A DNA stretch of 64,000 nucleotides. Source: Acidaminococcus massiliensis (GTDB taxonomy: Bacteria > Bacillota > Negativicutes > Acidaminococcales > Acidaminococcaceae). The translations under genes were made by a program, and so were the position numbers. The notes under the pieces are model-generated. The model was not told where the DNA came from, made no database searches, and saw nothing but the letters and a program-made list of their open reading frames with translations. Below, in pieces: positions 47,042-57,676 of the stretch. The stretch spans positions 2,409,567 through 2,473,566 of the forward strand of contig NZ_LT608315.1 in NCBI RefSeq assembly GCF_900095825.1, given 5' to 3'. Every line of letters starts with the position of its first letter. Within the stretch, counting starts at the first letter, position 1.

Positions 47042-47665
47042 ATGGATGCCTTGGAAACAACCGCTGCCAGGTTAAAGAAAGCATTGAAAATTCGCGAATT
47101 AACACAAGCGGATCTTGCTAGAATGACAGGCTTTGGAACTGGAGCAATTTCTCAGTATTGCACTGGGAAAGTAATCCCCCGTCAAAGGGCTTTGTTTACT
47201 TTGTCTCAGGCTTTAAATGTTAGCCCCGCGTGGTTAATGGGGGCAAATGTACCAATCGTGCAGGGAGTTGAAAAGCCCCTACTTAAACGCGTACCCATGT
47301 TGGGGTATGCGGCAGCGGGCGCGCCCCTAGAGGATATAAACCAGGACACGCCGTATTACGACGTGGATAACCGTTACAAGGTAGATTTTTGCATTACGGT
47401 ATCCGGCGACTCTATGGTCAACGCGGGCATCAATGACGGGGATATTGTTTTTATCAAGCAGCAGCCAGAGGTAGAGGTCGGCCAGATTGGCTGTTTTGAG
47501 ATCGACGGAGAGCGGGTATGTCTCAAACGATTTTATAAAACGGATACCGGCGTTATGTTGGTGTCGGAAAATCCGAAATACGCACCCATGGTTTTTAATG
47601 TTGATAATTGCCAGGATTTCCGTTGTCTGGGACTGGCCGTACTAAAACAATCCGTTATTAAGTAA
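47042..47665 (+). CDS. CI-like phage repressor (XRE HTH plus S24 peptidase)
   Basis: 207 residues. An N-terminal helix-turn-helix (LTQADLARMTGFGTGAISQYCTGK) binds the operators. The C-terminal LexA/CI-type domain has a likely self-cleavage site at Ala92-Gly93 (YAAAGAP), catalytic Ser124 in SGDSMVNAG and Lys162 in VCLKRFY. RecA-stimulated cleavage would induce the prophage after DNA damage. All key residues are present, so it looks functional. Divergent from the Cro-like gene. Confidence 0.92.
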   Translation: MDALETTAARLKKALKIRELTQADLARMTGFGTGAISQYCTGKVIPRQRALFTLSQALNVSPAWLMGANVPIVQGVEKPLLKRVPMLGYAAAGAPLEDINQDTPYYDVDNRYKVDFCITVSGDSMVNAGINDGDIVFIKQQPEVEVGQIGCFEIDGERVCLKRFYKTDTGVMLVSENPKYAPMVFNVDNCQDFRCLGLAVLKQSVIK

Positions 47666-47679
47666 AGGAGGCTACTGCC

Positions 47680-48321
47680 ATGAATAAGAAAAAAATCGCT
47701 ATTACGAGTATCTGTGCCTTAATTGTTTTGGGTGTTTACGCAGCGTCACCTTCCGGAGAAAAATATGTTTTTGAAAATAATAAAATCGTTAAAACGATAC
47801 AGCTACAAAATAAAAAACAATTAGATGACATAACAGCTGCCTTGAAATCAACAGAAATAGATCCAGAGAAAATAAAATCTTGGAAGACTACAAATCAGTC
47901 AGATACAAGTGGCAGGAAATATTATAGTTTTTCGATGGACGGAAAAAGTTACAACTACGGTGTATGGATAAATCCTAACCTTTCAGTCCATTCTGTTATG
48001 TTTTCTGGTATAACATTATTCAAAGATGGAAAATTAATAGAAAAAATCTCTGACAATATTCCATCCGAAAAAGAAATGCAACATATGCAAAAGCAGGTCG
48101 AAAAAGTAGTGAAAGCAAACCTAAAAACGCCATCTACCGCAAAATTTAGTGATTTTAGGTTTAGGAAGATTCACGGTGTCGGGATCGTAACCGGCTTTGT
48201 TGACGCCCAGAATTCTTTTGGTGCTATGATCCGCACCCCTTTTAGTGCGTCGTTTGACTTTAAACAAAACGGAACAATGACCAAAGCGGAAATTGATGGG
48301 AACGAGTTAGTAAAGGATTAA
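47680..48321 (+). CDS. Exported or membrane-anchored lysogeny-region protein
   Basis: 213 residues, 14 bp after the repressor and just before the integrase, so likely made in the lysogen. MNKKKIAITSICALIVLGVYAA is a signal peptide or anchor. The rest is a periplasmic or extracellular domain; QVEKVVKANLKTPSTAKFSDFRFRK..GVGIVTGFVDAQNSFGAMIRTPFSASFDF resembles a domain found in many small exported phage and bacterial proteins. The gene is visibly more A+T-rich than its neighbours. A superinfection-exclusion or lysogenic-conversion role fits the place, but is inference. Confidence 0.7.
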   Translation: MNKKKIAITSICALIVLGVYAASPSGEKYVFENNKIVKTIQLQNKKQLDDITAALKSTEIDPEKIKSWKTTNQSDTSGRKYYSFSMDGKSYNYGVWINPNLSVHSVMFSGITLFKDGKLIEKISDNIPSEKEMQHMQKQVEKVVKANLKTPSTAKFSDFRFRKIHGVGIVTGFVDAQNSFGAMIRTPFSASFDFKQNGTMTKAEIDGNELVKD

Positions 48322-48323
48322 TC

Positions 48324-49502
48324 ATGGAAATCATCCACTCGCCCAATGGCACCTGGGGCTTCCGCACTGTCGTTGGGCTTGACCCGGCAACGGGCAAACG
48401 CAAGCGCGTGTCCCGGTTTGGCTTCCCGCGTCGCAAAGACGCGGAGGCCGCGCTACGGGAAATCCAGGAATCAGTCAAGAAACAACAATATGTACCCGGA
48501 TCCGCAATCACTTTTGAAGCTTTTGCCGCCGACTGGCTAAAAATCTATAGCCAGCAGGTAAAGGTATCAACGGTCAGGATACGGGAACATAATCTTGCCT
48601 GGTTAAATCGTTATTTTGCTAAAATTCCCCTGCAGCAGATAACCAAACGCGATTACCAGATGTTTTTGCTTGACCTCAAAGATAAATTGCAGCCCAACAC
48701 GATTTGCGGCGTACACGCTACCGCCAAAATGATCTTTAAAAAAGCCAGGGAATTTGAGCTTATTTACAACGATCCGACGGAGTTTGCATCGCCGCCTCGC
48801 CCGTCCCGGAAAATTATTGACCCGGAGGCGGACGTACCCCAGTACCTTGAAAAAGCGGACTTGCAACGTTTCCTGGACGAATCCCGAAAACACACCCAGT
48901 ACGGCGATTACACAGCACTGTTTATGCTGCTGGCCTATACGGGCCTCCGTATAGGGGAAGCCCTTGCCCTGACGTGGGAAGATATTGATCTGGACGCCGC
49001 AACGCTCAAAGTAACCAAAACGCTGTATAATCCCGGCAACCGCTATAATGCTTACCAGCTCTTGCCGCCCAAAACGCGGACGTCAGCGCGGATTTTATCG
49101 CTGCCCACTCAGTTAGTCGCGGAACTCAAAAAATACCGCCTGGAGGCAACGTCGCGCCGGTTTACGTTTGGGGAATTATGGCATTATCCCCCAGGCTCCC
49201 GGGGCGGCTTCGTGTTTACGGCCTTAATGCACCCGGGGTACCCGCTGACCCAGCGCGTAGTCCAGAACCACATAGACCACATACAGGCGGCCATGGTGCC
49301 GCCCTTGCCCTGCCGGGTGCATCCTCATATTTTCCGGCACACTCACGCATCATTATTGGCCGAGGCAGGCGTTGACCTGGTGGATATAATGGACCGGTTA
49401 GGCCATTCCGATGATACCACAACACGTAAGATTTACTTGCATGTTACAAAACACATGAAACGCCGGGCGGCGGAAAAATTTGCGGAACTCATGGAACGGT
49501 AG
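48324..49502 (+). CDS. int: Tyrosine-family phage integrase
   Basis: 392 residues. An AP2-like arm-binding start (NGTWGFRTVVGLDPATGKRKRVSRFGF) and a core-binding SAM-like domain precede the catalytic part. The catalytic residues are Arg in TGLRIGEAL, His335-x2-Arg338 in HPHIFRHTHASLL, His361 in RLGHSD and Tyr371 in KIYLHVT. It recombines attP with attB at the groEL 3' end. The attachment site lies 270 bp downstream. Translation begins 3 bp after the previous gene. Confidence 0.95.
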   Translation: MEIIHSPNGTWGFRTVVGLDPATGKRKRVSRFGFPRRKDAEAALREIQESVKKQQYVPGSAITFEAFAADWLKIYSQQVKVSTVRIREHNLAWLNRYFAKIPLQQITKRDYQMFLLDLKDKLQPNTICGVHATAKMIFKKAREFELIYNDPTEFASPPRPSRKIIDPEADVPQYLEKADLQRFLDESRKHTQYGDYTALFMLLAYTGLRIGEALALTWEDIDLDAATLKVTKTLYNPGNRYNAYQLLPPKTRTSARILSLPTQLVAELKKYRLEATSRRFTFGELWHYPPGSRGGFVFTALMHPGYPLTQRVVQNHIDHIQAAMVPPLPCRVHPHIFRHTHASLLAEAGVDLVDIMDRLGHSDDTTTRKIYLHVTKHMKRRAAEKFAELMER

Positions 49503-49546
49503 TCAATCCCCACGTTTTGCCGTCATTTTTCCCATGTTTTTCCCGC

Positions 49547-49590
49547 CCAGATTTTCACCAGATTTTTACCAGACTTTCACCAGGTTTTTC
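49547..49590. repeat. Four tandem 11-bp repeats, candidate integrase arm sites
   Basis: CCAGATTTTCA, CCAGATTTTTA, CCAGACTTTCA and CCAGGTTTTTC run head to tail with no gap. The 11-bp period is about one helical turn, so every copy faces the same side of the DNA. Confidence 0.75.
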
Positions 49591-49629
49591 CTATTTTTCC
49601 TACGGTTTCCTATGGTTTCCTATTTTGTA
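49591..49629. repeat. Tandem CTA-TTTC repeats (period about 10 bp)
   Basis: CTATTTTTC, CTACGGTTTC, CTATGGTTTC and CTATTTTGTA follow directly on from the 11-bp units. They could be further protein-binding or bending sites in the attachment region. Confidence 0.55.
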
Positions 49630-49632
49630 TAA

Positions 49633-49673
49633 AAATAAAACCACCGTGCATAATATACGCGGTGGTTTTATTT
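49633..49673. terminator. Phage-supplied terminator between int and groEL
   Basis: AAATAAAACCACCG and its exact reverse complement flank a 13-base loop. It can end both the rightward integrase transcript and the leftward groEL transcript, whose own terminator is 37 kb away. Confidence 0.8.
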
Positions 49674-49684
49674 GAAATTTTTCT

Positions 49685-49717
49685 GCCCAATTTCAGCCCA
49701 ATTTCGGCCCAATTTTA
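49685..49717. repeat. Right arm-type repeats (three 11-bp units)
   Basis: GCCCAATTTCA, GCCCAATTTCG and GCCCAATTTTA are contiguous, 53 bp from the core. Two related units lie at 12854-12875. In circular phage DNA they would flank the core on both sides. Confidence 0.7.
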
Positions 49718-49769
49718 TAGGCTTTCGAATACATAAACCTAGGCGTGGTGCAGTTTTTCTGGTTTCTGT

Positions 49770-51446
<1,677 letters not shown>

Positions 51447-51474
51447 CTACCAGATACGGGACTTCGGAAAGCTT

Positions 51475-51765
51475 TCAGTCTTCCACGACAGCCAGGATAT
51501 CGCTGTCTCTGAGGATGATGTAATCTTTCCCATCCAGGGTCACTTCACTGCCGGAGTATTTGGCGAATACCACAACATCTCCCGCCTTCACTTCGGAAGG
51601 GACCCGGGTGCCGTTGTCCAACAGACGGCCGGTGCCTACAGCAATGACTTTCCCAGTCTGGGGTTTATCCTTATGAGCCGTATCCGGCAGATAAATCCCG
51701 CTGCTGGTCTTTTCTTCTTGTACAATCGGTTCAACTACAACATGGTCATCCAAAGGTTTTAACAT
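51475..51765 (-). CDS. groES: Co-chaperonin GroES
   Basis: 96 residues: [43 protein letters not shown], with the mobile loop (TSSGIYLPD), and ending [16 protein letters not shown]. It caps GroEL. It is the first gene of the operon controlled by the CIRCE element upstream. Confidence 0.98.
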   Translation of the reverse strand: MLKPLDDHVVVEPIVQEEKTSSGIYLPDTAHKDKPQTGKVIAVGTGRLLDNGTRVPSEVKAGDVVVFAKYSGSEVTLDGKDYIILRDSDILAVVED

Positions 51766-51814
51766 TTTACGTATCCCCTTTCATTCTATGAGCAATGGGT
51801 TATTTTTGTTTTTA

Positions 51815-51841
51815 TTAGCACTCATTTCACTGGAGTGCTAA
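51815..51841. promoter_or_regulatory. CIRCE operator (HrcA binding site)
   Basis: TTAGCACTC-N9-GAGTGCTAA, a perfect match to the CIRCE inverted repeat. It lies 50 bp before groES, just downstream of a likely -10 box (TATTAT near 51855). HrcA would repress groESL until heat shock. Confidence 0.96.
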
Positions 51842-51889
51842 CTACAGTATCTATAATACCATGTTTCAAAAAAAAATCAAGCCTTTTGA

Positions 51890-52150
51890 CTATTTTTTGT
51901 CAAAAGGCCTGAAAACTTTTTTCTGTAAGGTCTGGATCACCCAATCGTAGTTGTCCGGATCATGGGGCAAAAGGCAGCGGCTGCAGTCCTTGTTCCCATC
52001 TGCCAGCCGGGTAAACTCTCCTCCGCAGTCTGGGATCAGGTACAAGGGACAGAAGCAGAAAAGACAGCTGAACCGGTCCGAATCCGCTCCTTGGTGGCAG
52101 GGAAAGAATTCACACTGCCGATGGGCAAAGGATTTATACCGGCAGCTCAT
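51890..52150 (-). CDS. Cysteine-rich small metal-binding protein
   Basis: 86 residues. The arrangement CEFFPCHQGADSDRFSCLFCFCPLYLIPDCGG...KDCSRCLLPHDPDNYDWVIQTL matches the cysteine-rich small domain family (PF04071-like), thought to bind a metal or cluster. The frame overlaps the start of rsmA, so it is the last gene of the rnmV-rsmA group. The function is not established. Confidence 0.75.
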   Translation of the reverse strand: MSCRYKSFAHRQCEFFPCHQGADSDRFSCLFCFCPLYLIPDCGGEFTRLADGNKDCSRCLLPHDPDNYDWVIQTLQKKVFRPFDKK

Positions 52151-53001
52151 GGTTCCAGGAGCTGCCCATAGGCCACGGCCAGATTTCCAAATTCTTCCAT
52201 GGAAAGAGATTCCCCTCTCCGTTTGCCGTCGATCCCCCCAGCAGCCAGCAGCTGTTCCACCTGTTCCCCATTGAGGCCCAGGGTCTTCAGGCAGTTGCTG
52301 AGCATTTTCCGCCGCTGGGAAAAGGCCGCCTTCACCACTCGGAAGAACAGTTTCGCCGGTACGTCCACTGCCGGATGCTCCCGTTTGTCACAGACCACCA
52401 CCATGGAATCCACCTTGGGGGCGGGCATAAAATCCCGGGCCGGCACCGGGATGGCCAGCCTCGGCTGGGAATAATACTGCAGGGCCAAGGACAGCGGGCC
52501 GTAGTCCTTCCCTCCCGGAGGGGCGATCATCCGCTCCGCCACTTCCTTCTGGACCATCACCACCAGCCTTTGGAGGGGCAGATCCTCTTCCAAAAGGGCA
52601 AAGATGATGGGAGTGGTGATGTAATAGGGCAGGTTGGCAGCCACCGTAAAGGGCCGGTGTTCCGTCACTTCCCCCAGATCCACCTTCAGCACGTCCCCAG
52701 AGACGATTTCCACATTGTCATACCCTTCCAGGGTCTTGGCCAGCACCGGCAGCAGGTTCCGATCGATTTCCACGCTCTTGACCTGGGCGCCGGTTTCTGC
52801 CAGGGCCTGGGTCAGGGTCCCGATCCCCGGTCCGATTTCCAGTACCAAATCTCCGGGACCCACCTGGGCTTCCCGGGCAATCCCCCGGACCACCTGTTCA
52901 TTGATAAGGAAATTCTGGCCGAATTTCTTTTTAGCCCGGAGCCCAAAGGTATCGAGGATGTACCGGGTCACTTCCCGGCTGGCGATCACTGGATGCAGCA
53001 T
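52147..53001 (-). CDS. rsmA: 16S rRNA (adenine1518/1519-N6) dimethyltransferase
   Basis: About 284 residues. SAM-binding motif VLEIGPGIGTLTQAL, acidic EIDRNLLPVL, SGDVLKVDL and catalytic NLPYYITTP are all present. It dimethylates two adenines in helix 45 of 16S rRNA. FGQNFL near the start is typical. The ATG of MLHPVIAS has AAGGGA 8 nt upstream; another two codons earlier is too close. It overlaps or abuts rnmV. Confidence 0.95.
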   Translation of the reverse strand: MLHPVIASREVTRYILDTFGLRAKKKFGQNFLINEQVVRGIAREAQVGPGDLVLEIGPGIGTLTQALAETGAQVKSVEIDRNLLPVLAKTLEGYDNVEIVSGDVLKVDLGEVTEHRPFTVAANLPYYITTPIIFALLEEDLPLQRLVVMVQKEVAERMIAPPGGKDYGPLSLALQYYSQPRLAIPVPARDFMPAPKVDSMVVVCDKREHPAVDVPAKLFFRVVKAAFSQRRKMLSNCLKTLGLNGEQVEQLLAAGGIDGKRRGESLSMEEFGNLAVAYGQLLEP

Positions 53002-53003
53002 AG

Positions 53004-53549
53004 TCATTTCCCTTCCCTTGCGATTTCCTCCAGAGCAGCCTGGAATTCCTCCCGGGTCACTCCATAATTGTTCAGCCGATGGACCATCTGTTTGGCATTC
53101 CCATAGCCGATGCCCAGAATGGCGCCCAGCCGGTCCCTTCTGGCTACCGCTTCTGACGACCCTGACAGCCCGGAAACAAATAAGTCCCGAGAGGAAAATT
53201 CCTTTCGGGGCTCCATTTCCTGGAAACGCACTTTGGACAGGGCTTTCCGGATGGCCTCCGGCCGGGCCTGTTCGATGCCCACATCATGATGGGCCAGAGC
53301 CTCTGCCTTGGGCACAAATGCCTGTCCGGCTTTGGGGAAGCGCTCCGTCAGGAATTTCCGGATCCGCTCTCCCGCGCCGTCGGGGTCCGTCAAAATGATG
53401 ATTCCCCGTTTCCTATAGGCTGCTTCGATCAGGGCCAGGGTATGGGGTGCCAGGGTGAACCCGCCGGTCTCGATGGTTTCAGCATCCACTGCCTTCTTCA
53501 CCGCCACGGTATCCATCTTGCCTTCTACTACCAGCACTTCTTTCAGCAC
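53004..53549 (-). CDS. rnmV: Ribonuclease M5
   Basis: 181 residues. TOPRIM motifs are LVVEGKMDTVAVKKAVDAETIETGG (Glu) and GIIILTDPDGAGERIRKFL (DPD). It matures 5S rRNA in Firmicutes. The C-terminal half (DRLGAILGIGYGNAKQMVHRLNNYGVTREEF) is the DUF4093 substrate-binding part. rnmV followed by rsmA is the usual order. Confidence 0.93.
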   Translation of the reverse strand: MLKEVLVVEGKMDTVAVKKAVDAETIETGGFTLAPHTLALIEAAYRKRGIIILTDPDGAGERIRKFLTERFPKAGQAFVPKAEALAHHDVGIEQARPEAIRKALSKVRFQEMEPRKEFSSRDLFVSGLSGSSEAVARRDRLGAILGIGYGNAKQMVHRLNNYGVTREEFQAALEEIAREGK

Positions 53550-53565
53550 GATTTTCTCCTGTCTG

Positions 53566-54552
53566 TCATTCCAAGAAATAAATGGTTACGTCCCGCCGGC
53601 CCCAGGAGATGGCATCGCCATAATCTTCCATATAAAGATCGATGGTGTTGCCGTTGATGGCGCCGCCGCAGTCCGCTGCCACTGCAAAACCGTAGCCGGG
53701 GATATACATCCGGGTCCCGTAAGGGATCACATCCGGATCCACGGCCACCACCCCATGATAGGGGACTACACCCGTAGAAGTAAGCCCTGTACCGCTGCCT
53801 TCTGCCAGAGTGTAGGCAGATGCTTCCACCGTCCGGGCAGAGCGGTAACGGACGAAACCACGGGAGGTTTCGATCATATTCAGGTTGTTTCCCGTACCCA
53901 CTTCCACAATTTCCGAAACAGGCTCCGTTACGACCTCCGCATGGAGTTCCTGTCTCACAGTCTCACTGCCCACTTTGATTTCCCGATAGGTGACCTTTTC
54001 CACCCCGTTCTTGCCGGCAGAGATCACATTCTGTCTGCCCCGGGGCAGGTTGTCATTGTTCCGCATCTCCACTTCATAGGGGATTTCCCGGGTTTCCGTG
54101 GCCAGTTTGTTGGTGGGAGAAATGATATGGATGGTCATATCGGGGGTCACTTCCGTATCCAGCCCCGGATAGACCTGGAATCCGCTGTAATCCACTCCCA
54201 CAGCATTCAGTACATCTCGCACAGTTTTGCGTCCGATGGTATATTCGGTGGTCCTTCCAGCCTTCCACACCTTCACAGGCATTGCGCGCACAACTTCAAT
54301 AGTGGCTCCGTCGCTGAATTTTTCATCGCCGACTACATCGTAACCGTCGGCCTTCTGAAGAACTACACCGGCTTCTTCCAGGGCACCCTGAACCGTCAGG
54401 GCTCTGGTTTTCAGGTTAATCGTCTGTCCGTCCACCTGGATGCTGACGTTTTTCGGCTGGGATGCAAATCCCAGGAAGTTCACGCTGGCAGCCAGCAGCA
54501 GAGAAACGACGACCCACTTATAGGGACGCTTAAAAGGTTGTGATTTTCGCAA
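53566..54552 (-). CDS. 3D-domain/G5-domain cell-wall protein (YabE-like)
   Basis: 328 residues. An N-terminal anchor (WVVVSLLLAASVNFLGFA) is followed by two DUF348 repeats (VSIQVDGQTINLKTRALTVQGALEEAGV and KTVRDVLNAVGV), a G5 domain (REIPYEVEMRNNDNLPRGRQNVISAGKNGVEKVTYREIKVGSET) and a 3D domain (TSTGVVPYHGVVAVDPDVIPYGTRMYIPGYGFAVAADCGG..NTIDLYMED). The 3D aspartates lie in a lytic-transglycosylase-like barrel. It probably remodels peptidoglycan in the envelope. Confidence 0.88.
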   Translation of the reverse strand: MRKSQPFKRPYKWVVVSLLLAASVNFLGFASQPKNVSIQVDGQTINLKTRALTVQGALEEAGVVLQKADGYDVVGDEKFSDGATIEVVRAMPVKVWKAGRTTEYTIGRKTVRDVLNAVGVDYSGFQVYPGLDTEVTPDMTIHIISPTNKLATETREIPYEVEMRNNDNLPRGRQNVISAGKNGVEKVTYREIKVGSETVRQELHAEVVTEPVSEIVEVGTGNNLNMIETSRGFVRYRSARTVEASAYTLAEGSGTGLTSTGVVPYHGVVAVDPDVIPYGTRMYIPGYGFAVAADCGGAINGNTIDLYMEDYGDAISWGRRDVTIYFLE

Positions 54553-54687
54553 AATTTCGCCTCCTTAAAGTGCTTGCATCATACCATAAGGAGGCGGATC
54601 CTGTCAAAAACGAATTAGTACCAAGTACTAATTTTGAACATTTTCATTTGGGAAATTTGTGACGTTTTTGTAGACTATACACCTGTT

Positions 54688-55473
54688 TTATAGGGTTTTT
54701 ACCCTGAAAAACAGCTTTTTCACATTATTTGATGAACTTTCCATGATTTTTTCCGGCGTGGTCCCCCGAAGTGCTGCAGCCCGCTCTGCCACAATGGCGG
54801 TATAGAGAGGATTGTTCCGCTTTCCCCGGTAGGGCACGGGAGCCATGTAAGGGGAATCGGTCTCGAAAAGGATCCGATTTTCGGGCACCCGGGCCAGGAT
54901 GGATCTTACCCCCCGGTCGTTCTTAAAGGTACTGGTGCCTCCAAAGCCCAGGTACCAACCCAAAGACAGTGCCTCTTCCGCCATGGCCCAGTCGCCGGAA
55001 AAGCAGTGGAGCACCCCCCGGACGCCTTTTCCTTCTTCCCGGATGATCCGGAGCACGTCTTCATGGGAATCCCGGTCGTGGATGATCACCGGCAGACCGG
55101 TTTTCCGGGCCAGGTCCAGCTGGCGGATCAAAAATTCCTGCTGCTGGTCATGGGGAGAGTGTTCATCGTTGTAGTAATCCAGGCCGATTTCCCCGATGGC
55201 CACCACCCGAGGATCGGCGCACCAGGCTTCGATCTGTTCCAAGTCTTCCAAGGAGCTGTGGCTGATTTCTTCCGGATGGATCCCTACTGCCGCCCACACG
55301 AAGGGATACTGATGGGCCAGATCCAAAGCCATTTGGGAGCTGGGAATATCACAGCCGGGATCGATGATCCCGGCCATGTTTTCTCCAATTGAACGGAGCA
55401 GCTCTTCCCTGTCTGTATCGAAATCCTCCACGTCCAGATGGGCATGGGAGTCGAACAAAGGAAGTTTCTTCAT
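54688..55473 (-). CDS. TatD-family metal-dependent deoxyribonuclease
   Basis: 261 residues. Metal ligands are FDSHAHLD (HxH), Glu in IGEIGLDYY, His in VIIHDRDSHEDV and LHCFSGDW, and Asp in LFETDSPYM. Relatives show 3'-5' DNase activity. It is downstream of metG and separated from it by one base; this pairing is common in Firmicutes. Confidence 0.93.
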   Translation of the reverse strand: MKKLPLFDSHAHLDVEDFDTDREELLRSIGENMAGIIDPGCDIPSSQMALDLAHQYPFVWAAVGIHPEEISHSSLEDLEQIEAWCADPRVVAIGEIGLDYYNDEHSPHDQQQEFLIRQLDLARKTGLPVIIHDRDSHEDVLRIIREEGKGVRGVLHCFSGDWAMAEEALSLGWYLGFGGTSTFKNDRGVRSILARVPENRILFETDSPYMAPVPYRGKRNNPLYTAIVAERAAALRGTTPEKIMESSSNNVKKLFFRVKTL

Positions 55474-55474
55474 T

Positions 55475-57427
55475 TTATTTCACCTTGCTGCCAGAAGCGA
55501 TCCCCGGCACTTCCGCCAGCTTCAGGTTCCCCTTTCCGTCAGAGGCGGCCAGCAGCATCCCCCGAGATTCTACGCCCCGGAGTTTGGCCGGCTTCAGGTT
55601 GGCGATGACGATTACGTTCTTGCCCGTCAGTTCTTCTTCCTTGTAATAGGGAGCGATGCCGGAAACGATGGTCCGGACTTCGTCCCCCACCTTCACCTCA
55701 ATCTTCAGCAGCTTGTCCGCGTTGGGCATTTTTTCCGCCTTCTGGATGGTGCCCACCCGCAGGTCCAACTTGCCGAAATCCTCGATGGTGCACTGGTCCG
55801 GAGTCACCACACCGGCAGCTTTTTTGTCGGCTTTCTTTTCCTTTTTGGCCGGTTGGGCTTCCTTTTTGGCTTCTGCCGCCTTGTCTTCCTCTTCTTCCTC
55901 GATCCGGGGGAAGATGGGCTGGCCCTTGGCCACTTTGGTACCGTCAGGGAAGTTGCCCCAAGCCACGTCATCCAGGTCGAACTGTTCCGGCGTTTCCAGG
56001 CCCAGCTGAGCGAAGATCTTGGGCGCGGTGAAGGGCATCATGGAAGAAATCAGGATGGCGATGTTCCGGACCGCGTCCGCCAGGTTGTACATCACCGCTT
56101 CCAGCCGTTTGGCCTGAGCAGGATCTTTGGCCAGGATCCAGGGGGTGGTTTCGTCGATGTACTTGTTGGCGGCCCCTACATAGGCCCAGATGGCCTTGAT
56201 TCCGTCGTTCAGGGCGTACTTATCCATGGCAGCCCGGTAGTTTTTCAGGGTTTCCGCGGCCAGGCTGCGGAACTTCTCATCGGTTTCGTTATCCACCACC
56301 GTCTTGTGGACGATGCCTCCGTGGTATTTGTCAATCATGGAAACGGTCCGGTATTGGAGGTTCCCCAGGTCGTTGGCCAAATCGGAGTTGAACCGCTTGA
56401 TCAGGCCCTTCCGGGAATAGTTCCCGTCACTGCCCAAGTTGATTTCCCGGAGCAGGAAATACCGGACGGCGTCGGCACCGAATTCCTTGATGGGTTCCAC
56501 CGGATCCACCACATTGCCCTTGGACTTGGACATTTTGTCCCCGTCCACCACCAGCCAGCCGTGGCCGTACACTTCTTTGGGCAGGTCGAAGCCCATGGCC
56601 ATCAGCATGGCCGGCCAGATAATGGTATGGAACCGGACGATTTCCTTCCCCACCAGGTGAAGATCCGCCGGCCAGAACCGGTTGAACTTCTCCATGTCCT
56701 GACCGAAGCCGATGCCAGTGAAGTAGGCCAAGAGGGCATCGAACCACACGTACACCACGTGTTTGGGGTCGAAGGGCACCTGGATGCCCCAGTCGAAGCT
56801 GCTCCGGCTGATGCATAGGTCCTCCAGTCCCTGTTTGATGAAGTTGATCATTTCGTTCCGACGGGATACGGGCTGGATGAAATCCGGATGGGCCTCGATG
56901 TATTCCAGGATCCGATCCGCATATTTGGACATGCGGAAGAAATAGCTGCTTTCCTTCATCTTTTCTACAGGACGGCCGCAGTCCGGGCAAACGCCTCCGG
57001 CTTCTTCCACCTGGTGTTCGGTCCAGAAGGATTCGCAGGGTACACAGTACAGCCCTTCATAATCCTTCTTGTAGATGTCCCCCTGCTCCCAGACTTTTTG
57101 GAGCAGTGTCTGGACGGTCTTTTCGTGTTCCGGGCTGGAAGTACGGACGAAGGAGGTGTAGCTGACCCCCAGCATCTCCCACAATTTCTTGAAATCAGCT
57201 ACAATCTTATCGGTGTATTCGATGGGCTTCACCCCGAAGGATTCCGCTTTCCGCTGGATCTTCAGGCCGTGTTCGTCACTGCCGGTGATGAACTGGACAT
57301 CAAAGCCGTTGGCCCGTTTGTACCGGGCGATGGTGTCGGCAATGGTGGTGCAGTAGGCATGTCCAATGTGCAGGTCGGCGCTGGGATAGTAAATGGGCGT
57401 CGTAATATAAAAAGCAGGTTTCGTCAT
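55475..57427 (-). CDS. metG: Methionyl-tRNA synthetase with C-terminal tRNA-binding domain
   Basis: 650 residues. HIGH (DLHIGHAYC), zinc knuckle (CVPCESFW..CPDCG) and KMSKS (GDKMSKSKGN) motifs are present. A Lys/Glu-rich linker leads to the Trbp111 OB domain (KLDLRVGTIQKAEKMPNADKLLKIEVKVGDEVRTIVSGIAP). It charges initiator and elongator tRNA-Met. The start is the second ATG, with AAAGGGG 7 nt upstream; the first is 6 bp earlier. Confidence 0.97.
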   Translation of the reverse strand: MTKPAFYITTPIYYPSADLHIGHAYCTTIADTIARYKRANGFDVQFITGSDEHGLKIQRKAESFGVKPIEYTDKIVADFKKLWEMLGVSYTSFVRTSSPEHEKTVQTLLQKVWEQGDIYKKDYEGLYCVPCESFWTEHQVEEAGGVCPDCGRPVEKMKESSYFFRMSKYADRILEYIEAHPDFIQPVSRRNEMINFIKQGLEDLCISRSSFDWGIQVPFDPKHVVYVWFDALLAYFTGIGFGQDMEKFNRFWPADLHLVGKEIVRFHTIIWPAMLMAMGFDLPKEVYGHGWLVVDGDKMSKSKGNVVDPVEPIKEFGADAVRYFLLREINLGSDGNYSRKGLIKRFNSDLANDLGNLQYRTVSMIDKYHGGIVHKTVVDNETDEKFRSLAAETLKNYRAAMDKYALNDGIKAIWAYVGAANKYIDETTPWILAKDPAQAKRLEAVMYNLADAVRNIAILISSMMPFTAPKIFAQLGLETPEQFDLDDVAWGNFPDGTKVAKGQPIFPRIEEEEEDKAAEAKKEAQPAKKEKKADKKAAGVVTPDQCTIEDFGKLDLRVGTIQKAEKMPNADKLLKIEVKVGDEVRTIVSGIAPYYKEEELTGKNVIVIANLKPAKLRGVESRGMLLAASDGKGNLKLAEVPGIASGSKVK

Positions 57428-57676
57428 GGTCATTCCCCTTTAACAAAAAAATAATTCACTGACTATCTATGATATCACAAAAAAGCCAGAGATGCACGGA
57501 AAAGGGTCTGTTGGGTATATGTCATGATAAGCAGATCGGACCTGCTGCTTAACCGAACAAAAGCTGACGTCTGACGTCTCAAGGCCCATCAGGGCCGTAT
57601 CTGACTTCTTGCCAGTCCCCGCCCCCTTACAACTCTCTGACCTGAATCATTTTGTAAACAAAGGAGGAATGCTCAC

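Noticed and set aside
49547-49717. CRISPR-like array at the attachment repeats
   Set aside because: Units are 10-11 bp and contiguous with no spacers; they fit integrase arm sites.
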